Assembly: GCF_900172355.1 (NCBI RefSeq)
Contig: NZ_FWFZ01000001.1
Location: 248,001-312,000, forward strand
Direction: 5' to 3'
Length of the DNA: 64,000 bases
Origin: Roseisalinus antarcticus
Lineage (GTDB): Bacteria; Pseudomonadota; Alphaproteobacteria; Rhodobacterales; Rhodobacteraceae
Shown here: positions 8,756 through 18,154 of the stretch, one piece after another
Numbering within the stretch: position 1 is the first letter of the stretch
How the letters are laid out: each line of letters opens with the position of its first letter
Made by a program: the position numbers and the translations under genes
The notes under the pieces: model-generated
What the model saw: the letters and a program-made list of their open reading frames with translations, nothing else
Database searches by the model: none
Told to the model about the DNA's origin: nothing

Positions 8756-9034
8756 CTAGGGTTGTCTATACTTTTGCAACGCCGTCGCGCGCAAGGCTGC
8801 CTCGCCGTGGGTCGCCACGGCGGTCTCCCATTCCGAGAATTCCTCGTCGGAGAGTGCATAGGTCTCCAGCGCCGCCTCGCGGGTCAGCAGCCCGTAGAGC
8901 ACCGCCTTGACCACCGCGGCCTTGCGCGACGCGACCCAGCGCACCGTCGTCTCGGGCGGCAGATCCGCCCGGGTCATGATCGTTCCATCCGGCATCTTGA
9001 CGGAGCGCGGTCCGTCCACCTTTCGCAAGTACAT
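8756..9034 (-). CDS. sciP: SciP-type CtrA inhibitor (DUF1153)
   Basis: This 92-residue protein matches the DUF1153 / SciP family. In Caulobacter, SciP is a small helix-turn-helix protein that binds CtrA and blocks activation of CtrA-dependent promoters. Visible family features are the N-terminal KVDGPRSVKMPDGTIMTRADLP and the helical WVASRKAAVVKAVLYGLLT followed by REAALETYALSDEEFSEW. It lies 91 bases upstream of ctrA on the same strand and divergent from mnmA. The identification is strong. Whether this copy works as in Caulobacter is inferred from the family and the neighbour. Confidence 0.92.
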   Translation of the reverse strand: MYLRKVDGPRSVKMPDGTIMTRADLPPETTVRWVASRKAAVVKAVLYGLLTREAALETYALSDEEFSEWETAVATHGEAALRATALQKYRQP

Positions 9035-9162
9035 CCTGTGATCCGTCCGTAGCGGCCTGTCCGGACTTGACCCTGCCCCGGCACGCTTAACTGGCGATGA
9101 AGCCGGGCCTTGAGAATGCTTCGAGTTTTCTTATATTTCTCTCTCCTGTCTCCGGAGATTCG

Positions 9163-10302
9163 ATGCCCCTCGACCCCGCCCTGAATTCGCTCGGCTTTGC
9201 CAAGGCCCCCGCCGAAACCCGTGTCGTGGTCGCGATGTCGGGCGGCGTGGACAGTTCCGTGGTCGCGGCAGAGCTCGCCGCCGAAGGCTACGACGTGGTC
9301 GGCGTCACGCTGCAGCTATACGATCACGGCGCGGCGCTGGCGAAAAAGGGCGCATGCTGCGCCGGCCGCGACATCCACGATGCCCGCCGCGTGGCCGAGG
9401 CCATGGGCTTTCCGCACTACGTTCTCGACTACGAGAACGTCTTCCGCGACGCGGTGATCGACGAGTTCGCCGACAGTTACCTCGCGGGCGCCACACCGGT
9501 GCCCTGCATCCGCTGCAACGAGCGGGTGAAATTCCGTGACCTGCTGGAGACCGCCAAGGACCTGGATGCGGACTGCATGGCGACCGGGCATTACATCCAG
9601 CGCAAGATGGGCGCCGCGGGGCCGGAGCTTCACCAGGCCGCGGATACCGCGCGGGATCAATCCTATTTCCTGTTTTCCACCACGCCCGAGCAATTGTCCT
9701 ACCTGCGGTTTCCCCTTGGCCACCTGCCCTCCAAGGCGGCCACCCGGGATCTGGCCGCGCAACACGGGCTGAGGGTGGCGGACAAGCCCGACAGCCAGGA
9801 CATTTGCTTCGTGCCCAACGGCAATTACGCCAGCGTGATCGAGAAACTGCGCCCCGGCGCCGCCGATCCCGGCGAGATCGTCCATGCCGACGGCCGCGTT
9901 CTGGGCAGCCATCGGGGCGTGATCCACTACACCATCGGACAGCGACGCGGCCTCGGGATCGGCGGGCTGGCGGATCCGCTCTACGTGGTGCGCCTCGACG
10001 TGGAGAACCGGCGTGTGATCGTCGGCCCGAAAGAGATGCTGGCGACCCGCACCGTGCCCGTGCGCGAGATCAACTGGCTTGGGGACGGCGACTTCGCCGA
10101 CGCGACAGAACGCAACATCCTGGTCAAGGTCCGATCCACCCGCCCGCCGACCGAGGCCGTCCTGCGCCCGGTGTCGGAAACCGAGGCGGAGGTAGAGCTG
10201 CTGGTCGCGGAAGAAGGCGTATCCCCGGGGCAGGCCTGTGTCTTCTATGCCCCCGAAGGCAGCCGCGTCCTCGGAGGCGGCTGGATCTGGCGTGGCCGCT
10301 AG
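9163..10302 (+). CDS. mnmA: tRNA-specific 2-thiouridylase MnmA
   Basis: MnmA transfers sulfur to uridine 34 of tRNA-Glu, -Gln and -Lys, using ATP, in the cytoplasm. The 379-residue protein has the PP-loop [16 protein letters not shown] near residue 20, the nucleophile Cys in [14 protein letters not shown] and the second catalytic Cys in [13 protein letters not shown]. The C-terminal beta-barrel ends [10 protein letters not shown]. The start at 9163 has GGAG six bases upstream; an in-frame ATG at 9097 has no support. The gene is divergent from sciP. It is followed by two strong palindromes before the next gene. Confidence 0.96.
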   Translation: MPLDPALNSLGFAKAPAETRVVVAMSGGVDSSVVAAELAAEGYDVVGVTLQLYDHGAALAKKGACCAGRDIHDARRVAEAMGFPHYVLDYENVFRDAVIDEFADSYLAGATPVPCIRCNERVKFRDLLETAKDLDADCMATGHYIQRKMGAAGPELHQAADTARDQSYFLFSTTPEQLSYLRFPLGHLPSKAATRDLAAQHGLRVADKPDSQDICFVPNGNYASVIEKLRPGAADPGEIVHADGRVLGSHRGVIHYTIGQRRGLGIGGLADPLYVVRLDVENRRVIVGPKEMLATRTVPVREINWLGDGDFADATERNILVKVRSTRPPTEAVLRPVSETEAEVELLVAEEGVSPGQACVFYAPEGSRVLGGGWIWRGR

Positions 10303-10308
10303 GCGCCC

Positions 10309-10352
10309 GAATTTTCGCCGAAAATTCGAACCAGATTATTCGCGAATAATCT
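10309..10352. repeat. Pair of perfect palindromes after mnmA
   Basis: Two separate perfect palindromes lie five bases apart: 10309-10327 (19 bp, GAATTTTCG arms, one central base) and 10333-10352 (20 bp, AGATTATTCG arms, no loop). Both are AT-rich, unlike the surroundings, and are bracketed by GGCGCC-type sequence. They could act as a bidirectional terminator or as an extragenic palindromic repeat. There is no U-tract. Confidence 0.75.
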
Positions 10353-10407
10353 GTGGCGCCCGGACGGCACCCTGGGGCGACGGTCAAAATGGGTCTGGCG
10401 GAAGCCG

Positions 10408-11301
10408 ATGCAGGCTCCTATCGAACTCTCTATGATCTATGCTTCCGCAGACCAGTGGCGCGACGCCGCCTCGAAAAGGGTCCTCTTCTTCGGAATGTCG
10501 GGCCTGGGCAAGACCCGGCTGGCCGCCATGCTGCGGGACACGGGCCACTGGTTCCACTACTCGGTCGATTACCGGATCGGCACCCGCTACATGGGCGAGG
10601 CCATCGCCGACAACGCCAAGCGCCTGGCCATGCAGGTGCCGCTTCTGCGCGAGCTTCTGCTGTCCGATTCGATCTACATCGGCTCCAACATCACCTTCGA
10701 GAACCTCGCCCCGCTGTCGAGCTACCTTGGCAAGCCGGGCAATGCCGCGGCCGGCGGCCTGCCACTGACGGAATATCTCAAGCGTCAGGACCAGCACCGC
10801 GAGGCCGAGGTCGCGGCCCTTCTCGACACCGGGCATTTCATCGACCGGGCCGCCGACCTCTATGGCTATCCGCATTTCGTCTGCGATTCCGGCGGCTCGA
10901 TCTGCGAGGTCGTGGATCCCGCCCGCGCCGACGACCCGGTCCTCCGGCACCTGTCGGAGCGGGTGCTTCTCGTCCATATCGCCGGCTCCGAGGCCCATAC
11001 CGAGACCCTGATCCAGCGCTTCGACAGGGCGCCGAAGCCGATGTATTACCAGCCCGCCTTCCTGGCCACGGCCTGTGCGGATTACCTGGCGGAGCACGGC
11101 CGCCGCGAAGAGGATGTCGATCCCGACGCCTTCATCCGCTGGACCTATGCCCGGGCGCTGGCCCACCGGGCCCCTCTCTATGCCGCGATGGCGCGTTGGG
11201 GGGTCACGGTCGAGGCCGCCGACGTGGCCCGTGTGGGATCCGAGGCCGAGGCTGTGGAACTCGTGGCCGACGCCCTGGCGGCGCGGACGCAGGAAGGCTA
11301 G
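10408..11301 (+). CDS. P-loop ATPase of unknown function
   Basis: This 297-residue protein has one clear nucleotide-binding motif, GMSGLGKT at residues 29-36, after a short strand (KRVLFFG). Other conserved-looking pieces are DYRIGTRYMGEAI, HFVCDSGGSICEVVDP and a C-terminal helical part with AFIRWTYARAL. There are no membrane segments or export signal, so it should be cytoplasmic. It resembles uncharacterised proteins simply called ATPase in alphaproteobacteria. The HFVCDSGGS segment may be the Walker B strand. GGAAG lies upstream of the chosen ATG at 10408. Function is not known to me and is not shown by its neighbours (mnmA, a secreted protein, metA). Confidence 0.8.
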   Translation: MQAPIELSMIYASADQWRDAASKRVLFFGMSGLGKTRLAAMLRDTGHWFHYSVDYRIGTRYMGEAIADNAKRLAMQVPLLRELLLSDSIYIGSNITFENLAPLSSYLGKPGNAAAGGLPLTEYLKRQDQHREAEVAALLDTGHFIDRAADLYGYPHFVCDSGGSICEVVDPARADDPVLRHLSERVLLVHIAGSEAHTETLIQRFDRAPKPMYYQPAFLATACADYLAEHGRREEDVDPDAFIRWTYARALAHRAPLYAAMARWGVTVEAADVARVGSEAEAVELVADALAARTQEG

Positions 11302-11314
11302 GCGCCGCGCGGGC

Positions 11315-11941
11315 TCACTCGCCGGCGCAATAGCGGACCGCCTGGCCGATCGCGTTGGACGACCCCGCAAGGCTGAACCCCGCAAGCCGCCGCCCGTCGT
11401 TGGAATAGATCTCGGCCCGCGCGGCCCCCTGCAGCGCCCGCACGATCACCCCGCTCGGCCGGACGGTGGTCTGCAACTGCCCCTCGTACTCGACGAAGCG
11501 GGGCTTCCAGGCCCCCGCCCCCCGCACCCGGATCTCGTAGCGCCCCGGCGCCGTTCCGATCCGGCTGCCCTCGAGCGTGATCAGGGACCGGCCCCCACGG
11601 CCGCAGAGATAGCTCAGTCTCTGGTCCGACACGTTGACGACGCGCGCGGAATAGCCGTCGAGATAGGGCGGATCGCTCGCGATGATCCGCTGTGCCTCCC
11701 AGCGCGGACCGTTCGCCGTGCGCGAGGACCCCTGCGGCGCGGCCGGCAGGGGCCGGACCCGATCAGTCGGCGCCGCGAACCCGGCGCAGGATGTCTGGAC
11801 GCATTGGTCATAGGCCGGGTTCGACGCCGGCCCGAAGTTCGACAGGCAGGACCAGACACAGCGCTGCGCCTCGGACACCTCGACCTGCGCCTGCCCCGCC
11901 AGCGGCCACAGCAACGCGCAGACCAGACCAATCCATCGCAT
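11315..11941 (-). CDS. Secreted cysteine-containing protein of unknown function
   Basis: The 208-residue protein starts with a Sec signal peptide ([20 protein letters not shown], cut after about residue 18). Four Cys residues follow in the N-terminal mature part ([11 protein letters not shown] and YDQCVQTSC), likely forming disulfides in the periplasm. A Pro-rich linker and a beta-rich C-terminal domain come next, with a final Cys pair (LSYLCGRGG and VRYCAGE). I do not recognise the family. It converges with the P-loop ATPase (13 bases apart) and is divergent from metA. Confidence 0.75.
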   Translation of the reverse strand: MRWIGLVCALLWPLAGQAQVEVSEAQRCVWSCLSNFGPASNPAYDQCVQTSCAGFAAPTDRVRPLPAAPQGSSRTANGPRWEAQRIIASDPPYLDGYSARVVNVSDQRLSYLCGRGGRSLITLEGSRIGTAPGRYEIRVRGAGAWKPRFVEYEGQLQTTVRPSGVIVRALQGAARAEIYSNDGRRLAGFSLAGSSNAIGQAVRYCAGE

Positions 11942-12062
11942 GACGATCCTCCCCCTTGATCAGAGCGCAACCCTAGCAAGCCCGGTCCGCGCTGTCATGC
12001 CCGGCTTGTGCCGGCCTGCCTGCCGCACTAAGTCCGGGGCGCACCAACACGAGACCGTTCCA

Positions 12063-13007
12063 ATGCCGATCAAGCTGCCCGCCACGTTGCCCGCCTATTC
12101 CGTCCTCTCTTCCGAGGGCGTGATGGTGATGGACGACGCACTGGCCGCCAGCCAGGACATCCGTCCGCTGCGGATCGCGCTGCTGAACCTGATGCCCAAG
12201 AAGATCCAGACCGAGACCCAGTTCGCCCGGCTGATCGGCGCCACGCCGCTGCAGATCGAGTTTCACCTGATCCGCATGACCGAACACAATTCCAAGACCA
12301 CCGCGGCCGAGCACATGGAGGCGTTCTATCACCCCTTCGCCGAGGTCGAGGCCTCGGGCGCGAAGTTCGACGGGCTCATCATCACGGGCGCACCGATCGA
12401 ACACATGCCCTTCGACGAGGTCACCTACTGGGAGGAGCTGCGGCGCGTCTTCGACTGGTCCCAGACCCATGTCCATTCGACCTTCGGCGTCTGCTGGGGC
12501 GGAATGGCGATGATCAACCATTTCCACGGCGTGAAGAAGCATATCCTCGACGCCAAGGCGTTCGGCCTCTACCGGCACCGGGTCTGCGCCCCCGAAAGCC
12601 CCTATCTGCGGGGCTTTTCCGACGATCTGGCCATGCCCGTCTCGCGCTGGACGGAGATGCGGCGCGACGAGATCGAGGGCATCGAGGGCCTGCGCATCCT
12701 GATCGACAGCCCGGAAGCCGGGCCCTGCCTGGTCGAGGACCCCGGCCACCGGGCGCTCTATATCTTCAACCACCTGGAATACGACAGCTTCACCCTGAAG
12801 GAAGAATACGACCGGGACGTGCTGTCCGGTGGGGCAATCACGCCGCCGCGCAACTATTTCCCGGGTGACGACCCGGCCCAGACGCCGCTCAACCGCTGGC
12901 GCAGCCATGCGCACCTGCTCTATGGCAACTGGGTGTCCGAGATCTACCTCACCACGCCCTTCGACATCGGACGGATCGGCGAGGATTCGACCGACCTGCG
13001 CAAATGA
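12063..13007 (+). CDS. metA: Homoserine O-acyltransferase MetA (acetyl-type signature)
   Basis: MetA acylates homoserine in the first committed step of methionine synthesis. The 314-residue protein has the nucleophile Cys144 in [10 protein letters not shown] and the His237/Glu239 pair in FNHLEYDSF. The residue after GAPI is Glu113 (GAPIEHMPF), where E. coli has Gly. In characterised MetA enzymes, Glu at this position goes with acetyl-CoA and Gly with succinyl-CoA, so O-acetylhomoserine is the likely product. The start is set by alignment to the family; ribosome-site support is weak. The 120-base leader shows no riboswitch I could fit. Confidence 0.93.
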   Translation: MPIKLPATLPAYSVLSSEGVMVMDDALAASQDIRPLRIALLNLMPKKIQTETQFARLIGATPLQIEFHLIRMTEHNSKTTAAEHMEAFYHPFAEVEASGAKFDGLIITGAPIEHMPFDEVTYWEELRRVFDWSQTHVHSTFGVCWGGMAMINHFHGVKKHILDAKAFGLYRHRVCAPESPYLRGFSDDLAMPVSRWTEMRRDEIEGIEGLRILIDSPEAGPCLVEDPGHRALYIFNHLEYDSFTLKEEYDRDVLSGGAITPPRNYFPGDDPAQTPLNRWRSHAHLLYGNWVSEIYLTTPFDIGRIGEDSTDLRK

Positions 13008-13107
13008 CCGCGGCCGGTCCCGGGCTCGGCGCGCCCCCGGCGCACGCCGCGCGGCCGGCGGTGACAGCTGGTCTGGACCGGGGCCCGGCCCCGGCTACAT
13101 CCCTGCC

Positions 13108-14076
13108 ATGCTCCTGACCCGCCTCCTCGTCGCTTTCGTGCTGCTGTGCCTTCTGGTCGCAGTGCTGACCCTCTACCGGGCCCATCAGCGCGAACGCGCG
13201 GCAGAGGCCGCCTTTCCGCCCGAGGGCCGGATGGTCGAGGTCGCGGGGCTGCGGGTTCATGCGGTCGTCACCGGCACCGGGCCGGACGTCGTGCTGATCC
13301 ACGGCTCCTCGGGCAACACGCGGGACCTCACCTTCCGCCTGGCCGGGGCGCTGGCGGACCGCTACCGTGTGATCGTCTTCGACCGGCCGGGCCTGGGCTA
13401 TTCCGACCGGCTCCACGGCGACGATGGGATCGTGGCCCAGGCCTCTACCCTCAGTGCCGCGGCGCAGGCGTTGGGGGCCGAACGGCCGATCGTCATGGGG
13501 CAAAGCTATGGCGGGGCCGTCGCCCTGGCCTGGGCCGTGCATTTCCCCGACAGGCTCTCGGCGCTGGTGCCGGTCTCGTCGCCCTCGCAACGCTGGGAGG
13601 GGCCGCTGCCCCTGCTCTACAAGGTCACGTCGCACCCGGTGGGCGCCGCCCTGGTCGTGCCGCTGATCACCGCCTGGGTGCCGGACGGCTATGTCCGCGA
13701 CCAGGTGGAGAGCATCTTTGCCCCGCAATCGATGCCCGAGGGCTATGCCGCCCATGTCGGGGCCCCGCTCACCCTGCGCCGGGTGTCGATGCGCGCCAAT
13801 GCCGCCCAGCGGGCCACGCTGAAGGACGAGATCACGGCGCTTCGGCCCCGCTACGGCGAGATCGACGTCCCCGTCGAGATCGTGCACGGCACCGCCGACA
13901 CCACCGTCCCGTTCGGGATCCACGCCGAACCCCTGCGCGATCAGGTCCCCGGCGCACGGCTTACGCCCCTGCCAGGCATCGGCCATGTCCCCCAGAACGT
14001 CGCGACCGAGGCCGTGGCCGCCGGCATCGACCGCGCCCATGCCCGTGTGCTGGCCGACAGCGACGCATTGCGCTAG
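13108..14076 (+). CDS. Membrane-anchored alpha/beta hydrolase
   Basis: The 322-residue protein opens with one hydrophobic helix ([18 protein letters not shown]) and then an alpha/beta hydrolase fold. The oxyanion strand [10 protein letters not shown], the nucleophile elbow [10 protein letters not shown] with Ser, an acid in [10 protein letters not shown] and the His in GIGHVPQ complete a canonical triad. It probably hydrolyses an ester or a related bond at the membrane. It lies between metA and ppk2 on the same strand, about 100 bases from metA. The substrate cannot be inferred. Confidence 0.85.
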   Translation: MLLTRLLVAFVLLCLLVAVLTLYRAHQRERAAEAAFPPEGRMVEVAGLRVHAVVTGTGPDVVLIHGSSGNTRDLTFRLAGALADRYRVIVFDRPGLGYSDRLHGDDGIVAQASTLSAAAQALGAERPIVMGQSYGGAVALAWAVHFPDRLSALVPVSSPSQRWEGPLPLLYKVTSHPVGAALVVPLITAWVPDGYVRDQVESIFAPQSMPEGYAAHVGAPLTLRRVSMRANAAQRATLKDEITALRPRYGEIDVPVEIVHGTADTTVPFGIHAEPLRDQVPGARLTPLPGIGHVPQNVATEAVAAGIDRAHARVLADSDALR

Positions 14077-14120
14077 GCGTCCGGCCCCGCGATACTCATG
14101 CCACCAGAACGGAGGGCGAC

Positions 14121-14990
14121 ATGGACCTGCCATTTGACGGCGCAATCAGCGACTTTCTGGAAAACGACGCGCCCGACGACGTGCGCAAGGCGATCCAGGA
14201 CGCGGACAAGCACGACATGCTGTCCGAAAGCTATCCCTACGACGAGCGCCTCTCGAAATCCGACTACAAGGACCACATGGAGCCCCTGCAGGAGGAGCTG
14301 GTCCGGATGAACGCGGATGTGCAGAAATCGGGCAAGCGCGTGGTCGTGCTGTTCGAGGGGCGCGATGCCGCCGGCAAGGGCGGCACGATCAAGGCGATGA
14401 CCGAGAACCTCAACCCCCGCGTCGCCCGCGTGGTGGCCCTGCCCAAGCCCTCGGATGTCGAGGCCGGTCAATGGTATTTCCAGCGCTATGTCGAGCAACT
14501 GCCCACGGCCGGCGAAATGGTCCTGTTCGACCGGTCCTGGTACAACCGCGGCGTGGTCGAGCATGTCTTCGACTTCTGCACCCCGCGCCAGCGCGAACAC
14601 TTCTTTCGCCAGCTGCCCGCCTTCGAGGACATGCTGGTCGAAGAGGGCATCCACCTGTTCAAGATCTGGCTCAACGTAGGCCAGGCCGAGCAGCTGCGCC
14701 GGTTCCTGAAACGCGAGACGGACCCGCTGAAGCAATGGAAACTGTCCTGGATCGACGTCGAGGGGCTGAAACGCTGGGATGCCTATTCGGAGGCGATCAC
14801 CGAGACGCTGCGCCGCTCGGACAGCCATGTCGCGCCCTGGACCGTGATCCGCTCGGACGACAAGTCCCGCGCCCGGATCGCGGCGATCCAGACCGTGCTG
14901 CACGGCATCGACTACGAGGGCAAGCGGCCGGAGAAGATCGGCCATATCGACCTGAACATCTGCCGCGGCCCCGACATCTGGGATGCCTAA
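14121..14990 (+). CDS. ppk2: Polyphosphate kinase 2
   Basis: PPK2 transfers phosphate between polyphosphate and nucleotides, mostly using polyphosphate to make GTP or ATP from the diphosphate. The 289-residue protein has Walker [12 protein letters not shown], the Walker B-like region [15 protein letters not shown] and the lid segment [33 protein letters not shown] is characteristic of the single-domain class I enzymes. GGAGG lies 7 bases before the ATG. The stop overlaps the following TetR-type gene by 8 bases, so the two are very likely cotranscribed. Confidence 0.94.
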   Translation: MDLPFDGAISDFLENDAPDDVRKAIQDADKHDMLSESYPYDERLSKSDYKDHMEPLQEELVRMNADVQKSGKRVVVLFEGRDAAGKGGTIKAMTENLNPRVARVVALPKPSDVEAGQWYFQRYVEQLPTAGEMVLFDRSWYNRGVVEHVFDFCTPRQREHFFRQLPAFEDMLVEEGIHLFKIWLNVGQAEQLRRFLKRETDPLKQWKLSWIDVEGLKRWDAYSEAITETLRRSDSHVAPWTVIRSDDKSRARIAAIQTVLHGIDYEGKRPEKIGHIDLNICRGPDIWDA

Positions 14991-15600
14991 ACGCGGGTAT
15001 CACCATGGCAACCTGCGCCAGGCCCTGGTCGACGCGTCGCTGACGCTGATCGAGACCAAGGGCCCCACCGGGTTCACCCTGTCCGAGGCCGCCAAGCAGG
15101 CCGGCGTCACCCCCGCCGCCGTCTATCGCCATTTCGAGGGCCGCGAAGAGCTGATCGCCGAGGCCGCGCTGCAGGGCTACGGCATCTACGCCGACCTGAT
15201 GGAGCATGCCTATGCCAGCGGGCAGCCTTCGGCGCTGGCCGCGTTCGAGGCGACGGGCCGGGCCTATCTCGCCTTCGCCCGCCGGTTTCCGGGCCATTAC
15301 GTGGCGATGTTCGAAAGCGGGATCTCGATCCAGCGGACGCCGGACCTGCATGCCGCCGCCACCCGCGCGATGGACGTGCTGGAAAAGGCGGCCGTCGCGC
15401 TGTCCGAGCATATTCCGCCCGAAAAGCGCCCGCCGCCGCAGATGGTCTCGGCCCATATCTGGGCGCTGAGCCACGGCGTGGTCGAGCTGTTCGCCCGCGG
15501 CAGTCCCGGCACGAAATCGCCCTTTCCGCCCGAGGATCTTCTGGAGACCGGAATCGGCGTCTACCTGCGCGGGCTGGGCCTGGTGGACCCCGACAACTGA
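14983..15600 (+). CDS. TetR/AcrR family transcriptional regulator
   Basis: The 205-residue protein has a TetR-type N-terminal helix-turn-helix ([23 protein letters not shown], shown here in part as [13 protein letters not shown] then [10 protein letters not shown]). The C-terminal ligand domain contains [17 protein letters not shown] and [13 protein letters not shown]. It starts inside the last codons of ppk2 (8-base overlap), an arrangement that ties its expression to polyphosphate metabolism or to the outer-membrane gene that follows. Target genes cannot be read from the sequence. Confidence 0.9.
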   Translation: MPKRGYHHGNLRQALVDASLTLIETKGPTGFTLSEAAKQAGVTPAAVYRHFEGREELIAEAALQGYGIYADLMEHAYASGQPSALAAFEATGRAYLAFARRFPGHYVAMFESGISIQRTPDLHAAATRAMDVLEKAAVALSEHIPPEKRPPPQMVSAHIWALSHGVVELFARGSPGTKSPFPPEDLLETGIGVYLRGLGLVDPDN

Positions 15601-15755
15601 ACCGGACCCTCGCGCCGCGATCGCGGGCCCGGCCCCCCGGACCGACATCCCCGACTGACGCCCCCGCGCAGCACTCCGCGCCAGTGCCCGTTTGCCCCAT
15701 TGCCGCGCAGCGACCCGGCGCCTATCACGGCGGAGACACGATCCGGAGACGATCC

Positions 15756-16271
15756 ATGGATGGCACGATCGCCACACTCTTCATCATTGCCGGCCTGACG
15801 GACATGGGGCTGAATCATTGCCCCACCACCGGCTGCCTGGCGGAAAACTTCGCGACCCCGCGCCTGGCGTTCCAGACCTCGGCGGTGGAATACCAGACCG
15901 ACCAGGTCGCCCGGGAGATCTCTCTCAACTATGCGCTCGACCGCAAATACGGGCCGTTCCAGCCGGTGGTCGGCCTGTCGGCCACCGACGATCACAGCGC
16001 CTGGATCGGCTTTGGGGTGCGGTCGGATTTTCCGGTGTTCGACACCGGCTTCGTGGTCGAGGGCTCGCTGATGCCCGGCTATTACGCGGCCGGCGACGGG
16101 CCGGAGCTGGGCGGCAACCTGCACTTCCGCGGCGCTCTCGGTGTCAGCTATGAGTTCGCGAACCGGATGCGGTTGGGGCTTTACTACGATCACCGCTCGA
16201 ACGCCGATACCCGCGACGAGAATCCGGGCCTGGAGACCTACGGCCTGCGCGTCTCGATCCCGCTGCGCTAG
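15756..16271 (+). CDS. PagL-like lipid A 3-O-deacylase (acyloxyacyl hydrolase family)
   Basis: The 171-residue protein looks like an outer-membrane beta-barrel with alternating hydrophobic strands and a C-terminal strand ending SIPLR. The segment YYDHRSNADTRDENPG places His146, Ser148 and Glu160 at the same spacing (+2, +12) as the PagL triad His-Ser-Glu. PagL removes the 3-linked acyl chain of lipid A and so changes endotoxin structure. A short hydrophobic N-terminus could be the signal peptide, although a typical cleavage site is unclear. GGAG lies upstream of the chosen ATG. It converges with the next ABC operon without any gap. Confidence 0.75.
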   Translation: MDGTIATLFIIAGLTDMGLNHCPTTGCLAENFATPRLAFQTSAVEYQTDQVAREISLNYALDRKYGPFQPVVGLSATDDHSAWIGFGVRSDFPVFDTGFVVEGSLMPGYYAAGDGPELGGNLHFRGALGVSYEFANRMRLGLYYDHRSNADTRDENPGLETYGLRVSIPLR

Positions 16272-17357
16272 CTAGCCCGCGAGCAGCACCAGCGAGCGTT
16301 CGTCCCAGGCCACCCGCGTGGCGGTACCCACGTCGAGCACGGGCCGCCCGATCAGGTTTTTCATCGAGATGGTCAGCGGCTTCTCGACGCCCTCGATCCT
16401 GACGTCGTAATAGGTCATGTCGCCGTAATAGACGACCTCGTCGACCATGCCCCGGACCACCCGCCGATCTGTCGTCTCGCCCTCGAACAGGATCGCCAGA
16501 GTCTCGGGGCGGATGCCGATGCTCATGTCGCCCGGCGCCGCGCCTGCGGGGGCCTGTTCGGCCGGCACCGCGCAACGGCCCAGCCCCGCGACCTCGACCT
16601 CGATCTGCGCCCCGACCTCCGTGACCCGGCCCCGCAGGAAGTTCATCAGCCCGATGAAGGACGCCACCCGCTTGGAGTTCGGACGGCGATAGAGCGTCTC
16701 GGGATCGTCGAGCTGGCCGATCTCGCCCTCGAACATCACCGCGATCCGGTCGGACATGACCAGCGCCTCTTCCTGGTCGTGGGTCACGAGGATGAAGGTG
16801 ATGCCGACCTGCCGTTGCAGGCGCATCAGCTCCACCTGCATCTGCTCGCGCATCTTCTTGTCGAGCGCCGACAGCGGCTCGTCCAGCAGCAGCACCTTGG
16901 GTTCGAGGATCAGCGCCCGGGCCAGCGCGACCCGCTGCCGCTGCCCGCCCGAGAGCGCATGGGCCCGCCGCCCGCCATAGCCGCCAAGCCCCACCATCTC
17001 CAGCGCGCGCTCTACCGCCCTCGCCTTCTCGGCCTTGCCGCGCGGGTCCTTGCGCAGGCCGAAGGCCACGTTCTCGCCCACGCTCAGATGCGGGAAGATG
17101 GCGTAGGACTGGAACACCATGTTCGTCGGCCGGTGGTTTGCCGAGACCCCGCGCATGTCGCGCCCGTCGATATGCAGGCTGCCCGAGGATGTCTCCTCGA
17201 ACCCGGCGATGGTGCGCAGCAGCGTGGTCTTGCCGCAGCCCGAGGGGCCCAGCAGCGAAAAGAACTCGCCCTGCCGGATCTTCAGGTCGATCTGCCGCAG
17301 CGCGTGGTAGTCGCCGTAGTACTTGTTGACGCCTTGCAGCGTGATGAGATCGGTCAC
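16272..17357 (-). CDS. ABC transporter ATP-binding protein, PotA type (second system)
   Basis: This 361-residue ATPase belongs to a spermidine/putrescine-type importer. Walker A is GPSGCGKTT, the signature LSGGQRQR and Walker B LLLDEPLSALD, and a TOBE-like tail contains GIRPETLAI. It starts at a GTG (17357) whose bases overlap the permease stop as GTGA. It is the last gene of a B-C-A operon. No substrate-binding protein gene is present in this cluster or beside it. Sequence is clearly related to, but distinct from, the ATPase at 1725-2831. Confidence 0.9.
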   Translation of the reverse strand: MTDLITLQGVNKYYGDYHALRQIDLKIRQGEFFSLLGPSGCGKTTLLRTIAGFEETSSGSLHIDGRDMRGVSANHRPTNMVFQSYAIFPHLSVGENVAFGLRKDPRGKAEKARAVERALEMVGLGGYGGRRAHALSGGQRQRVALARALILEPKVLLLDEPLSALDKKMREQMQVELMRLQRQVGITFILVTHDQEEALVMSDRIAVMFEGEIGQLDDPETLYRRPNSKRVASFIGLMNFLRGRVTEVGAQIEVEVAGLGRCAVPAEQAPAGAAPGDMSIGIRPETLAILFEGETTDRRVVRGMVDEVVYYGDMTYYDVRIEGVEKPLTISMKNLIGRPVLDVGTATRVAWDERSLVLLAG

Positions 17358-18154
17358 AGGAACCCTCCGGTATCCTTGAGGCCCGCGCGGGCAAGGCCCC
17401 GCCGGCGCATGATTTCCGCCAGCGTCAGCAGCAAGATGGACAGCGCCACGAGGATCGTCCCCAGCGCCATGACCACCGGCAGCTTGTCGGGGAACCGCAA
17501 GAGCCCCCAGATATAGACCGGCATGGTCGGCGAATTGCCCGACAGGAAGAAGGCGATGATGAACTCGTCGAGGCTGATGGTGAACGAGATCAGCAGGCTG
17601 GACACGATGCCGGGGGCCACCAGCGGCAGCGTCACCAGCCGGAACGCGCCCCAGCGCGACTGGCCCAGGTCCATTGCCGCCTCTTCCATCGACCGGTCGA
17701 GGTTCTGGAACGCCCCGTTCAGGATCGCGATGCAGAACGGTGTGCAGATCAGCGTATGGGCCAGGATGATCGTCCAGTTGCCCAGGGACAGCCCCATGAC
17801 CCGCACCACGACCACCAACAGCGAGACCGCCACGATGATCTCGGGCAGCACCAGCGGCAGCATGATGAAGCCGGTGATGCCGCGCTTGCCCGGAAACTCC
17901 GCCATCGTGCCAGCTCGCGCGGCGCACATCCCCAGGCAAGTCGCCAGCAGGGCCGAGACCACGGCGATTGTCAGCGAATTGCCGACCGCCTCGTGCAGCG
18001 CGGCCGTGGTGGCAAGCTCTCCGAACCATTGGGTGGTGAAGCCCTGCAAGGGAAAGGCGATGATCGAGCCGTCGTTGAAGGCAAAGATCGGCAGCAGCAC
18101 GATCGGCGCGTAGAGAAAGATCAGGTAGGCGATGGCATAGATGCGCAGGCTCAT
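17354..18154 (-). CDS. PotC-type ABC permease (second system)
   Basis: This inner-membrane permease of about 266 residues starts AYLIFLYAPIVLLPIFAFND, has the EAA loop EEAAMDLGQSRWGAFR and ends with ILLLTLAEIMRRRGL. The ATG at 18154 overlaps the upstream permease stop as ATGA and has GAGGT 5 bases before it, so it is preferred over the ATG at 18169. It is the intact counterpart of the broken permease at 3979-4788. The stop overlaps the ATPase start as GTGA, so the three genes are translationally coupled. Confidence 0.9.
   Translation of the reverse strand: MSLRIYAIAYLIFLYAPIVLLPIFAFNDGSIIAFPLQGFTTQWFGELATTAALHEAVGNSLTIAVVSALLATCLGMCAARAGTMAEFPGKRGITGFIMLPLVLPEIIVAVSLLVVVVRVMGLSLGNWTIILAHTLICTPFCIAILNGAFQNLDRSMEEAAMDLGQSRWGAFRLVTLPLVAPGIVSSLLISFTISLDEFIIAFFLSGNSPTMPVYIWGLLRFPDKLPVVMALGTILVALSILLLTLAEIMRRRGLARAGLKDTGGFL

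Noticed and set aside
11942-12062. Possible SAM riboswitch before metA
   Set aside because: Short stems can be drawn, but none gives the SAM-II pseudoknot or other known SAM riboswitch layout convincingly.
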